In this document: piece after piece, positions 1-7,467 of the stretch
Layout of the letters: each line of letters begins with the position of its first letter
How positions within the stretch are numbered: the first letter of the stretch is position 1
Position numbers and translations under genes: made by a program
Notes under the pieces: generated by a model
Seen by the model: the letters and a program-made list of their open reading frames with translations, nothing else
Database searches by the model: none
Told to the model about the DNA's origin: nothing
Assembly (NCBI GenBank): GCA_910592005.1
Contig: CAJVPP010003541.1
Span: 1 to 11,358, forward strand
DNA from: Funneliformis mosseae
Lineage: Eukaryota > Glomeromycota > Glomeromycetes > Glomerales > Glomeraceae
DNA: 11,358 bases
Direction of reading: 5' to 3'

Positions 1-59
1 ATTAAAATGTAACTTGTCAATTAATTTTACTATTGTTTTGCCGAACTTAATAAAATTCA

Positions 60-240
60 TATAAATTCGGTTTAACCTAGGTTATTCGAGTCAAATTACA
101 GTCGGGTCAAGTCGAGTTCAGGTTACATAGTTGACTGACCCGAAAATTTGAGTCGGGTTACATGAATATTCGAGTCGAGTTCGAACATCCCCTCAAACCA
201 GACCTAACCTGACCCGTATGGAGCACTAGGTCTGACATCA
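60..240. repeat. degenerate CGGGT/CGAGT-rich interspersed repeat
   Basis: This stretch is much richer in G and C than its surroundings. It is built from recurring variants of CGGGT, CGAGT and GGTTA (for example AGTCGGGTCAAGTCGAGTT and AGTCGGGTTACATGAATATTCGAGTCGAGTT). It contains a perfect 10-bp palindrome, AACCTAGGTT, at 74-83, and a 6-bp inverted pair, AGACCT (200-205) and AGGTCT (228-233). Such short degenerate subterminal repeats are typical of non-autonomous DNA transposons, but no clear terminal inverted repeats or target-site duplication were found. The exact edges are uncertain. There is no coding potential. Confidence 0.55.
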
Positions 241-281
241 ATTCATTTGGGAATTGGTTTTTTTAATTAATTTGTAATTCT

Positions 282-302
282 AAAAAAAAAAAAAAAAAAA
301 AA
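282..302. repeat. A21 homopolymer tract
   Basis: Twenty-one consecutive A residues lie about 45 bp after the CGGGT-rich repeat. This could be a retroposon tail or plain homopolymer expansion in AT-rich DNA. The sequence alone does not decide. Confidence 0.9.
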
Positions 303-707
303 TGTAATTTTATTTCTATCGTACAAGTTAAAGTTTAATCCTGAAATAGTTAATGCAAATAATGATTTATTTAGAATTACCATTTTGAAAATGAAGTCAG
401 ACGAGCATAAGTAATATGTAAATCATTAAGCAGTATAATTTTATTTTATTTTATTTTTTAAATATTACACTAGTACATAACCTATTGTATCAGATTAGAC
501 ATTAATGAGAAATACGATAATCTTTTTTTACCTTTACATTATTGTAATTTCCTTATATAGCATAATATTGTTATTATTAAATTATCTGTTTATGTTTATT
601 TGTACTTTATTTGGCGTTGTTTTTGCATGTTATTTTTTTTCATATTTAAAAAATCCTATTTATTCGATGGTTTTTCTCCAAATCTATATTAAATTCATAT
701 TTCAGAG
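303..707. other. AT-rich upstream region without a supported gene
   Basis: No coding signal is convincing here. An open frame at 505-732 encodes a low-complexity hydrophobic string and overlaps the start of the channel pseudogene, so it is taken as noise. A TATA-like TTATATAG at 553-560 lies about 150 bp before the ATG at 708 and could be a core promoter element of the old gene, but such strings are common at this base composition. Confidence 0.4.
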
Positions 708-1820
708 ATGGATGATATTGCTATTGATATAAATGATTCTGATGATGATTATGATTATGATAAACGTTTAGTAAATATATCGCCAAAAGGGAATTATATT
801 GTTACTTATGATAACAAAAACAAAGCTGTTGTCTGGTGGACGCTTGATAAAGAAATTGAAAAAATTGAAGTTGAAAAAAAGACGCTTTATGAAAAAATTG
901 AAGAATTTGAACATGAAAAAAAGATACTTGATAAATCAATTGAAAAACTAGTAGAAAAAAAAAATAAAGATTTTATTTTTAATAGTAAGGATTTAGCTAT
1001 AGAAATTGATGATAAAGAAATTAAAGAAATTGAAAATAACAAAAAAAAAAAAGCGTAGTAATGATTTATAAACAAAATAAAGAATCTTTTAAAATCTCTA
1101 TTAATAAAATTGATAACATATTAAAGTTGTGTGTTTCTGATCAAATGAAGATTGCGTATATTTCAAGTTATCCAAGGCATATCAGTAAGTATTATTATTT
1201 TCAAAATACTTTATATCCAGTATCCTTATTTCAAAATTTTCTATATCATTATTAGATATTATTGATATGAGTGACCTATCTAAAGAAACAAAATTGCGTT
1301 TGGATTTTAAAATGGATTGAGTAAATCATTGTGAATTTAACGTAAATGGAGATCTTATTTATCTTGTTTGAGTTGGATGTGGATTAATTCCTTATTGAAA
1401 ACAAAACAAATGAATCTCGTTTGCGTTTATTCAATTCAATCCGAAACTAATAAAAATATTTTTAAATTATCTAACGATGCGAAAGTAATAAATATATCAA
1501 AATATGATATAATTTTATTATGTTTCAAAAACAATATATATGAATGGAATGTTCTTACTAGTCATACAACTATTATAATCAAAATTATGCATGAGGTAAT
1601 TAAAAATATGATTTTTAATTTTATTCATTAGAAATCTAATATTTGTTTCTTAAAAAAAAAATCAAATAGATTAAATCAGAAGATATTGGAATCACTAATA
1701 ATGAAGAATATACCTGTCTGAAAATATATGATGATATTATTGTTTATTCAAGTAAATTGGGGTGGGGTTTCCTATTACGACATTGAATTTAAATAATGGT
1801 ATGGTTTTGAATTGATGAAA
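708..1820 (+). pseudogene. N-terminal propeller-like part of the channel gene, heavily broken
   Basis: The ATG at 708 opens an acidic leader (MDDIAIDINDSDDDYDYD) followed by NISPKGNYIVTY and AVVWW, which read like one WD-type blade. A lysine/glutamate-rich helical stretch (KEIEKIEVEKK... to 1058) follows and is probably a coiled coil. Reading then jumps frame in an A12 run and continues at 1052 as KLCVSDQMKIAYIS. After a likely intron (1185-1255) it continues as IIDMSDLSKETKLRLDFKMD-stop-VNHCEFNVNGDLIYLV, where TGA at 1318-1320 probably replaces a tryptophan codon. A further frame change brings in ISKYDIILLCFKNNIYEWNVLT (about 1480-1560). After another probable intron ending at 1669, KSEDIGITNNEEYTCLKIYDDIIVYSS appears, then PITTLNLNNG in a shifted frame. 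The order and blade-like phrases fit the same protein family as the 3' half. Confidence 0.7.
1185..1255 (+). other. probable 71-bp intron in the channel pseudogene
   Basis: Donor GTAAGT at 1185-1190 and acceptor TTATTAG ending at 1255. Removal joins the phase-1 codon at 1184 to 1256-1257 and continues the reading frame as NIIDMSDLSKE. Confidence 0.65.
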
Positions 1821-1864
1821 ATTGACAATTTTTGCACACATTAACACTTTGATTTTTTTTCTAG

Positions 1865-3648
1865 ATATACGACTGCATAACTTTATTAAAAAACATCCTG
1901 ACTTAAGTTGTTTATTACTTGCTTTATTTGATGATGTTTTACGATATTCAATGATTGGAGATTCACCAAATCTTTCTCTATTTTATAAGTTAAATTTGAA
2001 ATACTTTGCGTTTACAATTGAAAGTAAAAAATGCATTAAAGTTACCAAGGTCAGATTTGTTAAGTTCAATAGTAATTATAATGATACTTTAACTTTTTCT
2101 AATGTTGATGGTAATTTAGGAATTTATAAATTAAATGTAAATTCTATCATATGGAAAATTAATTTCGATGAAAAGCTAGAAAAAAAATTTAATCCCAAAA
2201 AAACAAGGAAAATGGAAATCAAGGATGAAATTGATTATTTTGTAGAAAATGTTAATAAACAGATAGATGATTTTAAAGAATTTGTTAGCTCTAAACTTAA
2301 AGAATCTTGTGAAGTAAAAGAAGCGAAGTCTTTAATGAAAATGTTAAACACAAAAATATCTGAATTAGAATTAAAACTTAATAAATTAACAAAAGTTTAT
2401 GTTGAGGAGTTATTTAAAATTAAAAGTTTAAATAATATACTTTATCGGTTGAAAGATTTTATTTCAAACAAAAAGTCTGAAATTGGAAACAAAATAATAG
2501 ATGAAGGTGGAATGAAATCATTATGTTCAGAAATTTTCGGATTAATAATTGACAGATTAAGTGCAGATCTTGATATGCTGAAAAAGGACAAAATTAAATT
2601 AGAATTTGAGGAATTTTTAATCAGAGAGATAATTAAACTCGAATATTTTAGAATAGCAAATGATAAATTTAAAATTGAATATCTTGTTAAATTAATGAAA
2701 GAAATTACTGGACATATAGGAAATGAAAAAATTATGGAGTGCTTATTTGATGAAAATGGAGAATTTAAAAAAGAGATAGCTAAAAGTATTCATACAAATA
2801 AAGATTTAAAAAGGAATATTATTGAACCTTTAGTGCAAAATTTCATTAAAATAATTGAAGAGATAGAAATTAAATATGTATTGTCAGTGAAAGATTATAT
2901 TGAATTTATTAAAAAGTTATGGATAAGTAAAAGTGCAGGATTTGAGAAAGTTCTTAAACGTGAACTAATTAATAATGGATATGACAAAGATCATTCTCAA
3001 AATGTAGTACAATCATATTTTAAAGATAGAAATTTTGCTGAACTTGATGAAGAGCTGACAAAAGATTTTTTTGAACAATTAACTAAATTGAAAGAGTTTG
3101 AAAATGATCAAAATCAATGGAAGTCCAAAATTAAAGAATTAATGATTCATTTTGATAAACGATTAATAATGGTTACCGATTTTGTGAATCTTTTTGAACA
3201 TTATGGAGATATTGAGATTAATATTAATATTTCAAATATTGATAGTGATGGTAACTTGAAAGAATTAATGGAATTATTTTATCCAGCCATTGAATATAAA
3301 ATACTTTTGAGCAAATTATTAAACGATAATGCTATCATTATTTTAACAAATATTGGCATTTTTATTTTCCATTTAAATAAATTTTTGAAGTTAATATCTT
3401 TGAATAATTTTCACCGTATGCACGATCCAAAGAAAATTATTGAAAAAATCAAAGAAAATATCGGGTATCCATGTGATGTTCAAAAAGCTGATCAAAATAT
3501 TTATGATGAATTCATTTATGGATATGTTTCATATGTTAAAAATAGCAATGAAAACTTTTTAAAATATGGCACAGCATTATTAATATTTGCCATTGAAGCA
3601 CATGATACAGATTTAATAGACAGCATTTTATTGGTTATCTACCAATGA
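1865..3648 (+). pseudogene. long open exon: blade remnant, coiled-coil block, pre-channel region
   Basis: An exon starting after the acceptor TTTTTTTTCTAG (ending 1864) stays open to the TGA at 3646-3648, about 594 codons. The same frame runs back to a TTG at 1822 only through the preceding intron, so I do not use that start. It begins NFIKKHPDLSCLLLALFDDVLR and has a blade-like phrase, LTFSNVDGNLGIYKLNVNSIIWKI. A charged, leucine-heptad-like helical block follows from about 2200 to 3180 (roughly residues 128-455 counted from 1822), for example LNTKISELELKLNKLTKVYVEE. The end returns to the family pattern: LYPAIEYK-like, NDNAIIILTNIGIFIFHLNK (about 3319-3380), then FLKYGTALLIFAIEAHD and DLIDS. 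It breaks off at the junction near 3636. No in-frame damage is visible inside it, unlike the flanking parts. Confidence 0.75.
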
Positions 3649-4039
3649 GAAACCCTATTTTTTGCTTTCTCTTTCATGTCTCTTGTTAGATTTTAAGTTT
3701 TTATTATTTTTTAGAGCCTTTCAATCATTTGGAGTCTATTTTGTAATTATTCTTAGTGTCGCGAAGAGAATAGCTTCCTTCTTGTTCGTTATATTTATCA
3801 TACTTTTAAGTTTTGCCATGCTTTTTTTATTCTTTTAAGACCAAGACAACCTTATAATTTAGAGTATCCACCTTCACCTACTAATAATGATAGCAATAAT
3901 CCTTGGAAATTAAATAATAGTTACATTCCCATACAAGGAGATGGTACCATTACATCATTTATTTAACAACTTGATACAAACACAAATATGTTTATGGGTT
4001 ATGATACTGCACTTTTTTCAATGTATTTATTCCTTACAG

Positions 4040-4123
4040 GTATTATTTAATTAGTATTTTTTTTTAATCTTTTTTAATCTTTTATAATCATTAATTTTAT
4101 TCAAATTATTATTCTTTCAATAG
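4040..4123 (+). other. 84-bp intron in the pore region
   Basis: Donor ACAG|GTATTA at 4040 and acceptor TTTCAATAG ending at 4123. Splicing joins a split glycine codon and restores FLTGDSSALSNW across the junction, which supports the call strongly. Confidence 0.85.
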
Positions 4124-4298
4124 GAGATTCAAGTGCTTTATCTAACTGGGAATATAAAGAGAATCCATCTCTTACTTTCTTAATGGTTTATTTTCTGTGT
4201 TAATTGCTGTATACCTTATGAATTTGTTGATTGGATTACTTAGTAATGCTATTGATAAAGATAACAATAGAACTTCATATTTTACACAAAAAGCAAAG

Positions 4299-4395
4299 GT
4301 ATTTAAAAATGTTTAGTAATATAAACAGGTTTACTATGTCTAATAATAAATATTTTATTTATTTATTTTTTTTTTTTTTTTTATAAAATTTATAG
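4299..4395 (+). other. 97-bp intron after S6
   Basis: Donor AAG|GTATTT at 4299 and acceptor TTTATAG ending at 4395, with a T-rich tract before it. Phase 0. Splicing joins QKAK to ILAEIELYY, which reads as a continuous family sequence. Confidence 0.8.
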
Positions 4396-4469
4396 ATTTT
4401 AGCAGAAATTGAGTTATATTACTTATTTCCAAATCAAAGACGTTGGAAAACCTGGTTTCCTGATGTGAT

Positions 4470-4543
4470 GTATGTATTTATCTGTTATTTACTCTAAATT
4501 ATTTCTCATCTTTGATTTAAATTTTATTTTATTATACTGGTAG
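4470..4543 (+). other. 74-bp intron in the C-terminal tail
   Basis: Donor GAT|GTATGT at 4470 and acceptor ACTGGTAG ending at 4543. Splicing joins WFPDV to IYYHADLD through a split isoleucine codon. Confidence 0.85.
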
Positions 4544-4820
4544 ATATTATCATGCTGATTTAGATGAGACATGTAGAAAAATTAGGGAACTAATTAAAGA
4601 GAATGAATGGGATTCTGAGTATTTTCCAGAAATGAAACAAAATTTGTTAAACAAGCTCAATATTCAGGAAAAGTCCGATAAAGATGTGTTAGATATACTT
4701 TTAAAAAGTTTGAAAGGTATATCTGAAGTTCAGAATTCATATAAGCAAATTTTCAATGAAAATAGAAAATCCTGAATGTATAAGATTATAATTTTTCTGT
4801 TGAACATTTCTATAAAGATA

Positions 4821-4985
4821 TACAGTCAGAACTCCCTCACCGATTTATTATGAATACTTTGAAAAAAATCGTTTTATCAAGATATATAAATTTGATATAA
4901 CGAATTTTATTATAGATCAAAAATTTTAAAAAAATATCGTTTAAATAGAGATCGTTATATCAAAAGTTCAATATAACGAGTATTT
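4821..4985. mobile_element. probable pogo/Tigger-like element end or MITE remnant
   Basis: After a TA at 4821-4822 the sequence CAGTCAGAACTCCCTC resembles the outer end of pogo/Tigger-class terminal repeats. Inside are three copies of a TATAACGA-type motif: TTTGATATAACGA (4891-4903), its exact 13-bp reverse complement TCGTTATATCAAA (4952-4964), and AATATAACGAG (4970-4980). A matching outer end on the right was not found, so the element is probably truncated. There is no transposase coding. Confidence 0.5.
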
Positions 4986-5274
4986 TTTTTTATATTTTAA
5001 TATTTATATATAAATATATATTTGTTTCTAAAATAAAAAAATTTTTTTATCAATATTTTTCCGATTTGTTTATCACTACTATATTATATTATTATTTAAA
5101 ATTTTAAAATACAGTACCTAAGTAATGTAAATAAAATATTTATAAGTGGTACTAGGAATACATTTGCTTATATTACAGAAGGGAATCAATACAATGATGT
5201 GCAAAGTATAAGCTAAAAATTTTTTTATAAATGCAATAGATTTTATCATTTAAAAACTTATCTCAAATTAAGGT
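4986..5274. other. AT-rich spacer, no supported gene
   Basis: Mostly A/T runs. One 33-codon open stretch after a TACAG (5115-5216) reads like protein but is too short and isolated to call. Confidence 0.5.
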
Positions 5275-5445
5275 TAATTCTTCGAACCACAAACCGTAAA
5301 AATCCTGATCCGAGCCGAAATTTCGATTATTCGGAAATTCGCTTCGATTATGTCTTTATCGTTCGATTGGGACGAACCAAACCGGAAATTTTCGGATTGA
5401 TTTTTATTCAATCCGAAACCGAACCGAATTAGAAAATCTTTGGAT
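5275..5445. repeat. CCGAA/TTCGG-rich degenerate repeat with hairpin
   Basis: This is a GC-enriched island made of variants of CCGAA, TTCGG and TTCGATT (for example CCGAAACCGAACCGAA near 5412-5427). It includes an 11-bp perfect inverted repeat, TTTCGGATTGA (5390-5400) and TCAATCCGAAA (5408-5418), with a 7-base loop. It resembles the subterminal repeat DNA of non-autonomous transposons. It differs in motif from the repeat at 60-240. Edges are approximate. Confidence 0.55.
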
Positions 5446-6170
5446 TAGTCTAAATATGCATTATCAAGAATTAATTTTCTATCTTAATTTACATAAATTT
5501 GACCGAATCATTAAAAATTTATATTCTGAATTTGAATTTCAATAGTATTTGACTTGATGAGTAACTTATCGCCTAATTTTACAAATATTATAATGCTTAA
5601 ATAGGCAACGTATTAATATAGCAAAAACTAAATCCAATCATTTCAATCATGAATAACGCATAAACATAAATTATTTATTACTTAAAAATTTTGAATTAGC
5701 ATCTATTTTTTATTTTAGAATACAAATCTATAAAATAGTTTACAAACTACGTATCATGTCAAAGACTTATACTGCTTATTTCATTTCGAACAAAGCATTA
5801 TTTTTTAGAAAGTTTCCTATTTTCCAGCTTGTTAGTAACCTTTCACATTTAATATATTTAAGCATCTTATTTTATTCATTAAAATGTATTGCAAATAAAA
5901 AAAAAATAGTTACATAGTCAAATAAATATATTATATCATTAAAAAAAATTGTAATCGATTTTGCATAATATCGAGAAACTGCAAGATCACCTACTAAAAG
6001 TGAAACCTTGACAAATGATGGGATGCGCTGTTAACTAATTGAATCAAAACTATGTATGGCATATTAAGCTATTTTATAATTAATTTCACTATTTTTAATA
6101 ACTCTGGATTCTTCTTAAAGTTGCCATTTCAAATTTTGCAAAAGTATTCAATATAACTGTCTCTTTCAGC
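5446..6170. other. AT-rich intergenic region, nothing recognised
   Basis: Both strands were read in all frames. No open stretch of convincing length, family text or RNA-like structure was seen. Confidence 0.5.
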
Positions 6171-6200
6171 TTTTTTTTTTTTTAAAAAAAAAAAAAAAAA
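6171..6200. repeat. T13-A17 homopolymer palindrome
   Basis: Thirteen T residues are followed directly by seventeen A residues, so at least 13 bp on each side are self-complementary. This may be a cruciform- or slippage-prone site. No function is inferred. Confidence 0.9.
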
Positions 6201-6297
6201 TATATCCATTAATATATTGTAAATAATAAAATAAACCTTTTAACTAAAAAAAATTATTTTAAGGTATCAAAAATACGTGGTATATTATATTTCTTAA

Positions 6298-6724
6298 AAT
6301 TTATCGCAATTCATTAAAGTTTCGCAAGTTATTAAATTCAAAGATTTTCGATATTTCAATGGGAAATGCCTCACATTTACTCTTTGGCGATTTGTCAACT
6401 TGGTGGAGATCATGCCCAATCATTTTGTAAACAGTTTCCGTTTTGTAATTCTTAAAAATACTTGGATTAATAATAAACTTACAGAATTGGAATTAAAAAT
6501 TTGCAAAGGTTTGAAAATGACATTAATTGTGATTTCCCTATCTTTATAATTTCCGTTAAAACACGTCTATTTTATTTATTATTCACCAAAACAAGTTGGA
6601 CTTTTTAAAAATTAGATTTGAAAACTATAAAGAGAATTTGACGGAAGTCTTGAAAAATGAGGCTCAAAGAAAAGAACAAAAAAATATTCCATTAAGAGTT
6701 TGCGTTAATTTATTGAATATGTAA
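6298..6724 (+). pseudogene. unrecognised broken coding stretch
   Basis: Two consecutive open stretches read like natural protein rather than AT noise. The first (6298-6549, stop TAA 6547-6549, about 83 codons) includes IKFKDFRYFNGKCLTFTLWR, VNLVEIMPNHFVNSFRFVIL and NNKLTELELKICKGLKMTLI. The second, in another frame (6560-6724, stop TAA 6722-6724), includes KLDFLKIRFENYKENLTEVL and NEAQRKEQKNIPLRVCVNLL. Neither has a suitable upstream ATG. They could be two exons whose junction I cannot place, or one gene broken by a frameshift. The leucine/asparagine-rich text is loosely like the leucine-rich part of fungal F-box proteins, but I do not recognise the family and assign no function. Confidence 0.35.
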
Positions 6725-6893
6725 AAAAAACTATACCAATATTCGTTAAATTACAAATAAAACTAGGATTTGATTTTCACTGCGGGTTACTACGTCACCC
6801 ACCCGTTTTATTTTGTCTATCCTAATGTATTCTTTTTTTTTTACATTGTTTTAACTCTTTTTATTAAATTTTTTCTCTTTTTTTTTTTTTTAG

Positions 6894-6932
6894 CTTTTGA
6901 CCGGTTTGGTGCGATCGGTCCGTCGCGGAAAG
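6894..6932 (+). other. GC-rich exon-like module 1 (39 bp)
   Basis: Preceded by a long T tract and TAG (ending 6893), followed by AAAG|GTGAGT at 6933. It contains CGATCGGTCCGTCGCGG, which is identical in module 2. Its length is a multiple of three and one frame reads TFDRFGAIGPSRK-like text, but that frame is not kept in module 2. Confidence 0.45.
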
Positions 6933-7052
6933 GTGAGTGCTTTATCTTTTTTTTTTTTTTTTCCTATTTTTAAACGTTTTTACTTATTTTTTTTTTTTCC
7001 TATTGTTTTAACGTTTTTTTATTTATTTATTTATTTATCTTTTGTTTTCTAG

Positions 7053-7093
7053 CCTTTGATCGGGTTCCGTCCGATCGGTCCGTCGCGGTAAAG
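7053..7093 (+). other. GC-rich exon-like module 2 (41 bp)
   Basis: Preceded by TTTGTTTTCTAG (ending 7052), followed by AAAG|GTAAGG at 7094. It is nearly the same as module 1, with two single-base insertions and a few substitutions. The indels break the shared reading frame, so any conservation is not simply at protein level. An alternative donor, GTAAAG, lies at 7088. Confidence 0.45.
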
Positions 7094-7165
7094 GTAAGGT
7101 TTTTTTTTTTTGCATTGTATCGGATTACTAATCTTTTTTTTTTTTTTTTTCTTTTTTTTATTTAG

Positions 7166-7213
7166 ACGATTTTAGGTTTAGATTCGGATTTCGATTGGAT
7201 TGTTCGGGCGAAG
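7166..7213 (+). other. GC-enriched exon-like module 3 (48 bp)
   Basis: Preceded by a T tract and TTTAG (ending 7165), followed by GAAG|GTAAGTT at 7214, a near-ideal donor. It is more diverged from modules 1 and 2 but retains CGGATTTCGATTGGA and CGGGCGAAG-type text. A second AG at 7174-7175 could serve as an alternative acceptor. Confidence 0.4.
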
Positions 7214-7299
7214 GTAAGTTGCGAATTTGTATTATTTTTTAACATTGTTTTGGATTACTAATTGTTTTGTCTTTTTAACTAAATCAATCAAATTAAAAA

Positions 7300-7318
7300 G
7301 GCGTTGATCAGTTACGCC
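7300..7318. repeat. short hairpin GGCGT...ACGCC
   Basis: A 5-bp stem, GGCGT (7300-7304) and ACGCC (7314-7318), encloses a loop holding the palindrome TGATCA. It is GC-rich against its surroundings and lies at the end of the module array. Confidence 0.4.
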
Positions 7319-7467
7319 GTTATAGATCTTTTTTTTTACAATGTCTATTATACAAACCCGATTTAATTATTTAAAGGCTAGTCTAGAAACATAAAATTTT
7401 GTAAAAAAAAATACGGATATTTTTTTTTTTTTGATATATAAAGAACTTCTGTTCCATTAAAACATTA

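Larger units (their letters stand above)
708..4775 (+). pseudogene. decayed ion-transport-domain channel gene with propeller-like N-terminus
   Basis: This is the remains of one multi-exon gene. In order it has: an acidic start and propeller-blade-like text (708-1820), a long open exon with a coiled-coil block (1865-3648), then S5, pore, S6 and a basic/acidic C-terminal tail (3636-4775). Family assignment rests on the pore/S6 text: FLTGDSSALSNW, then LIAVYLMNLLIGLLSNAI, then the post-S6 ILAEIELYYLFPNQRRWKTW. This pattern is typical of Ion_trans proteins in Rhizophagus-like fungi that carry a WD-like N-terminal region. An intact protein would sit in a membrane and gate cations; the exact ion cannot be read from the sequence. 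Damage includes a frame slip at the A12 run (1041-1052), TGA at 1318-1320, further frame changes near 1370-1420 and 1760, loss of most of the linker and S1-S4 near 3636, a frameshift at about 3832, TAA at 3964-3966 and a frameshift at about 4175-4197. The final stop is TGA at 4773-4775. Assignment is strong for the 3' half and weaker for the 5' third. Confidence 0.85.
3636..4775 (+). pseudogene. S5-pore-S6 and C-terminal tail of the channel gene
   Basis: From about 3636 the family text resumes in a new frame: LLSLSCLLLDFKFLLFFRAF, then an S5-like helix GVYFVIILSVAKRIASFLFV, stopping at TAA 3836-3838. A shift to the next frame gives LRPRQPYNLEYPPSP and on to TAA 3964-3966, which is followed by QLDTNTNMFMGYDTALFSMY. 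Joining 4039 to 4124 gives FLTGDSSALSNWEYKENPSL (pore region). A one-base frame change between about 4175 and 4197 is needed to read the S6 text LIAVYLMNLLIGLLSNAI. Later exons (4396-4469 and 4544-4775) encode ILAEIELYYLFPNQRRWKTW and a hydrophilic tail with ADLDETCRKIRELIKENEWD, ending at TGA 4773-4775. S1-S4 and the upstream linker are absent, so this copy could not form a normal channel. Confidence 0.85.
6760..7330 (+). repeat. array of short GC-rich modules in poly-T, splice-like surroundings
   Basis: At least three islands of 39-48 bp rich in CG, CGATCGG and CGTCGCGG are set in T-tract DNA. Each is preceded by a polypyrimidine tract plus AG and followed by AAG|GTAAG or AAG|GTGAG. The spacers share motifs: CATTGTTTTAACT-like (6843, 7002) and CATTGT...GGATTACTAAT (7112-7132, 7243-7262), the latter with a TACTAAT resembling a branch point. 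A weaker GC-rich start at 6781-6805 (GCGGGTTACTACGTCACCC) and the hairpin at 7300-7318 bracket the array. It reads as repeated exon-plus-intron units, or as a repeat family that mimics them. The protein product, if any, is unknown. Confidence 0.55.

Noticed and set aside
170..195. B-box-like GAGTTCGAACATCC as evidence of a tRNA gene
   Set aside because: No cloverleaf, A-box or anticodon stem could be drawn around it.
505..732. 75-codon hydrophobic open frame
   Set aside because: It is low-complexity I/L/F/Y text from T-rich DNA and overlaps the better-supported start of the channel pseudogene in another frame.
887..1075. Minus-strand open frame rich in S and F
   Set aside because: It is the mirror of the lysine/glutamate-rich coding stretch on the plus strand.
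1822..1864. TTG start of the long exon's reading frame
   Set aside because: These 14 codons are the T-rich 3' end of an intron with acceptor CTAG at 1861-1864. There is no ATG, and family text begins after it.
5115..5216. 33-codon open stretch after TACAG (contains SGTRNTFAYITEGNQYNDVQ)
   Set aside because: It reads like protein and might be a last exon, but it is short, has no partner exon in sight and has no recognisable family.
6770..6973. Open frame through GC-rich module 1
   Set aside because: Most of it is phenylalanine from T tracts. The module is better described as splice-flanked, and the frame is not kept in module 2.
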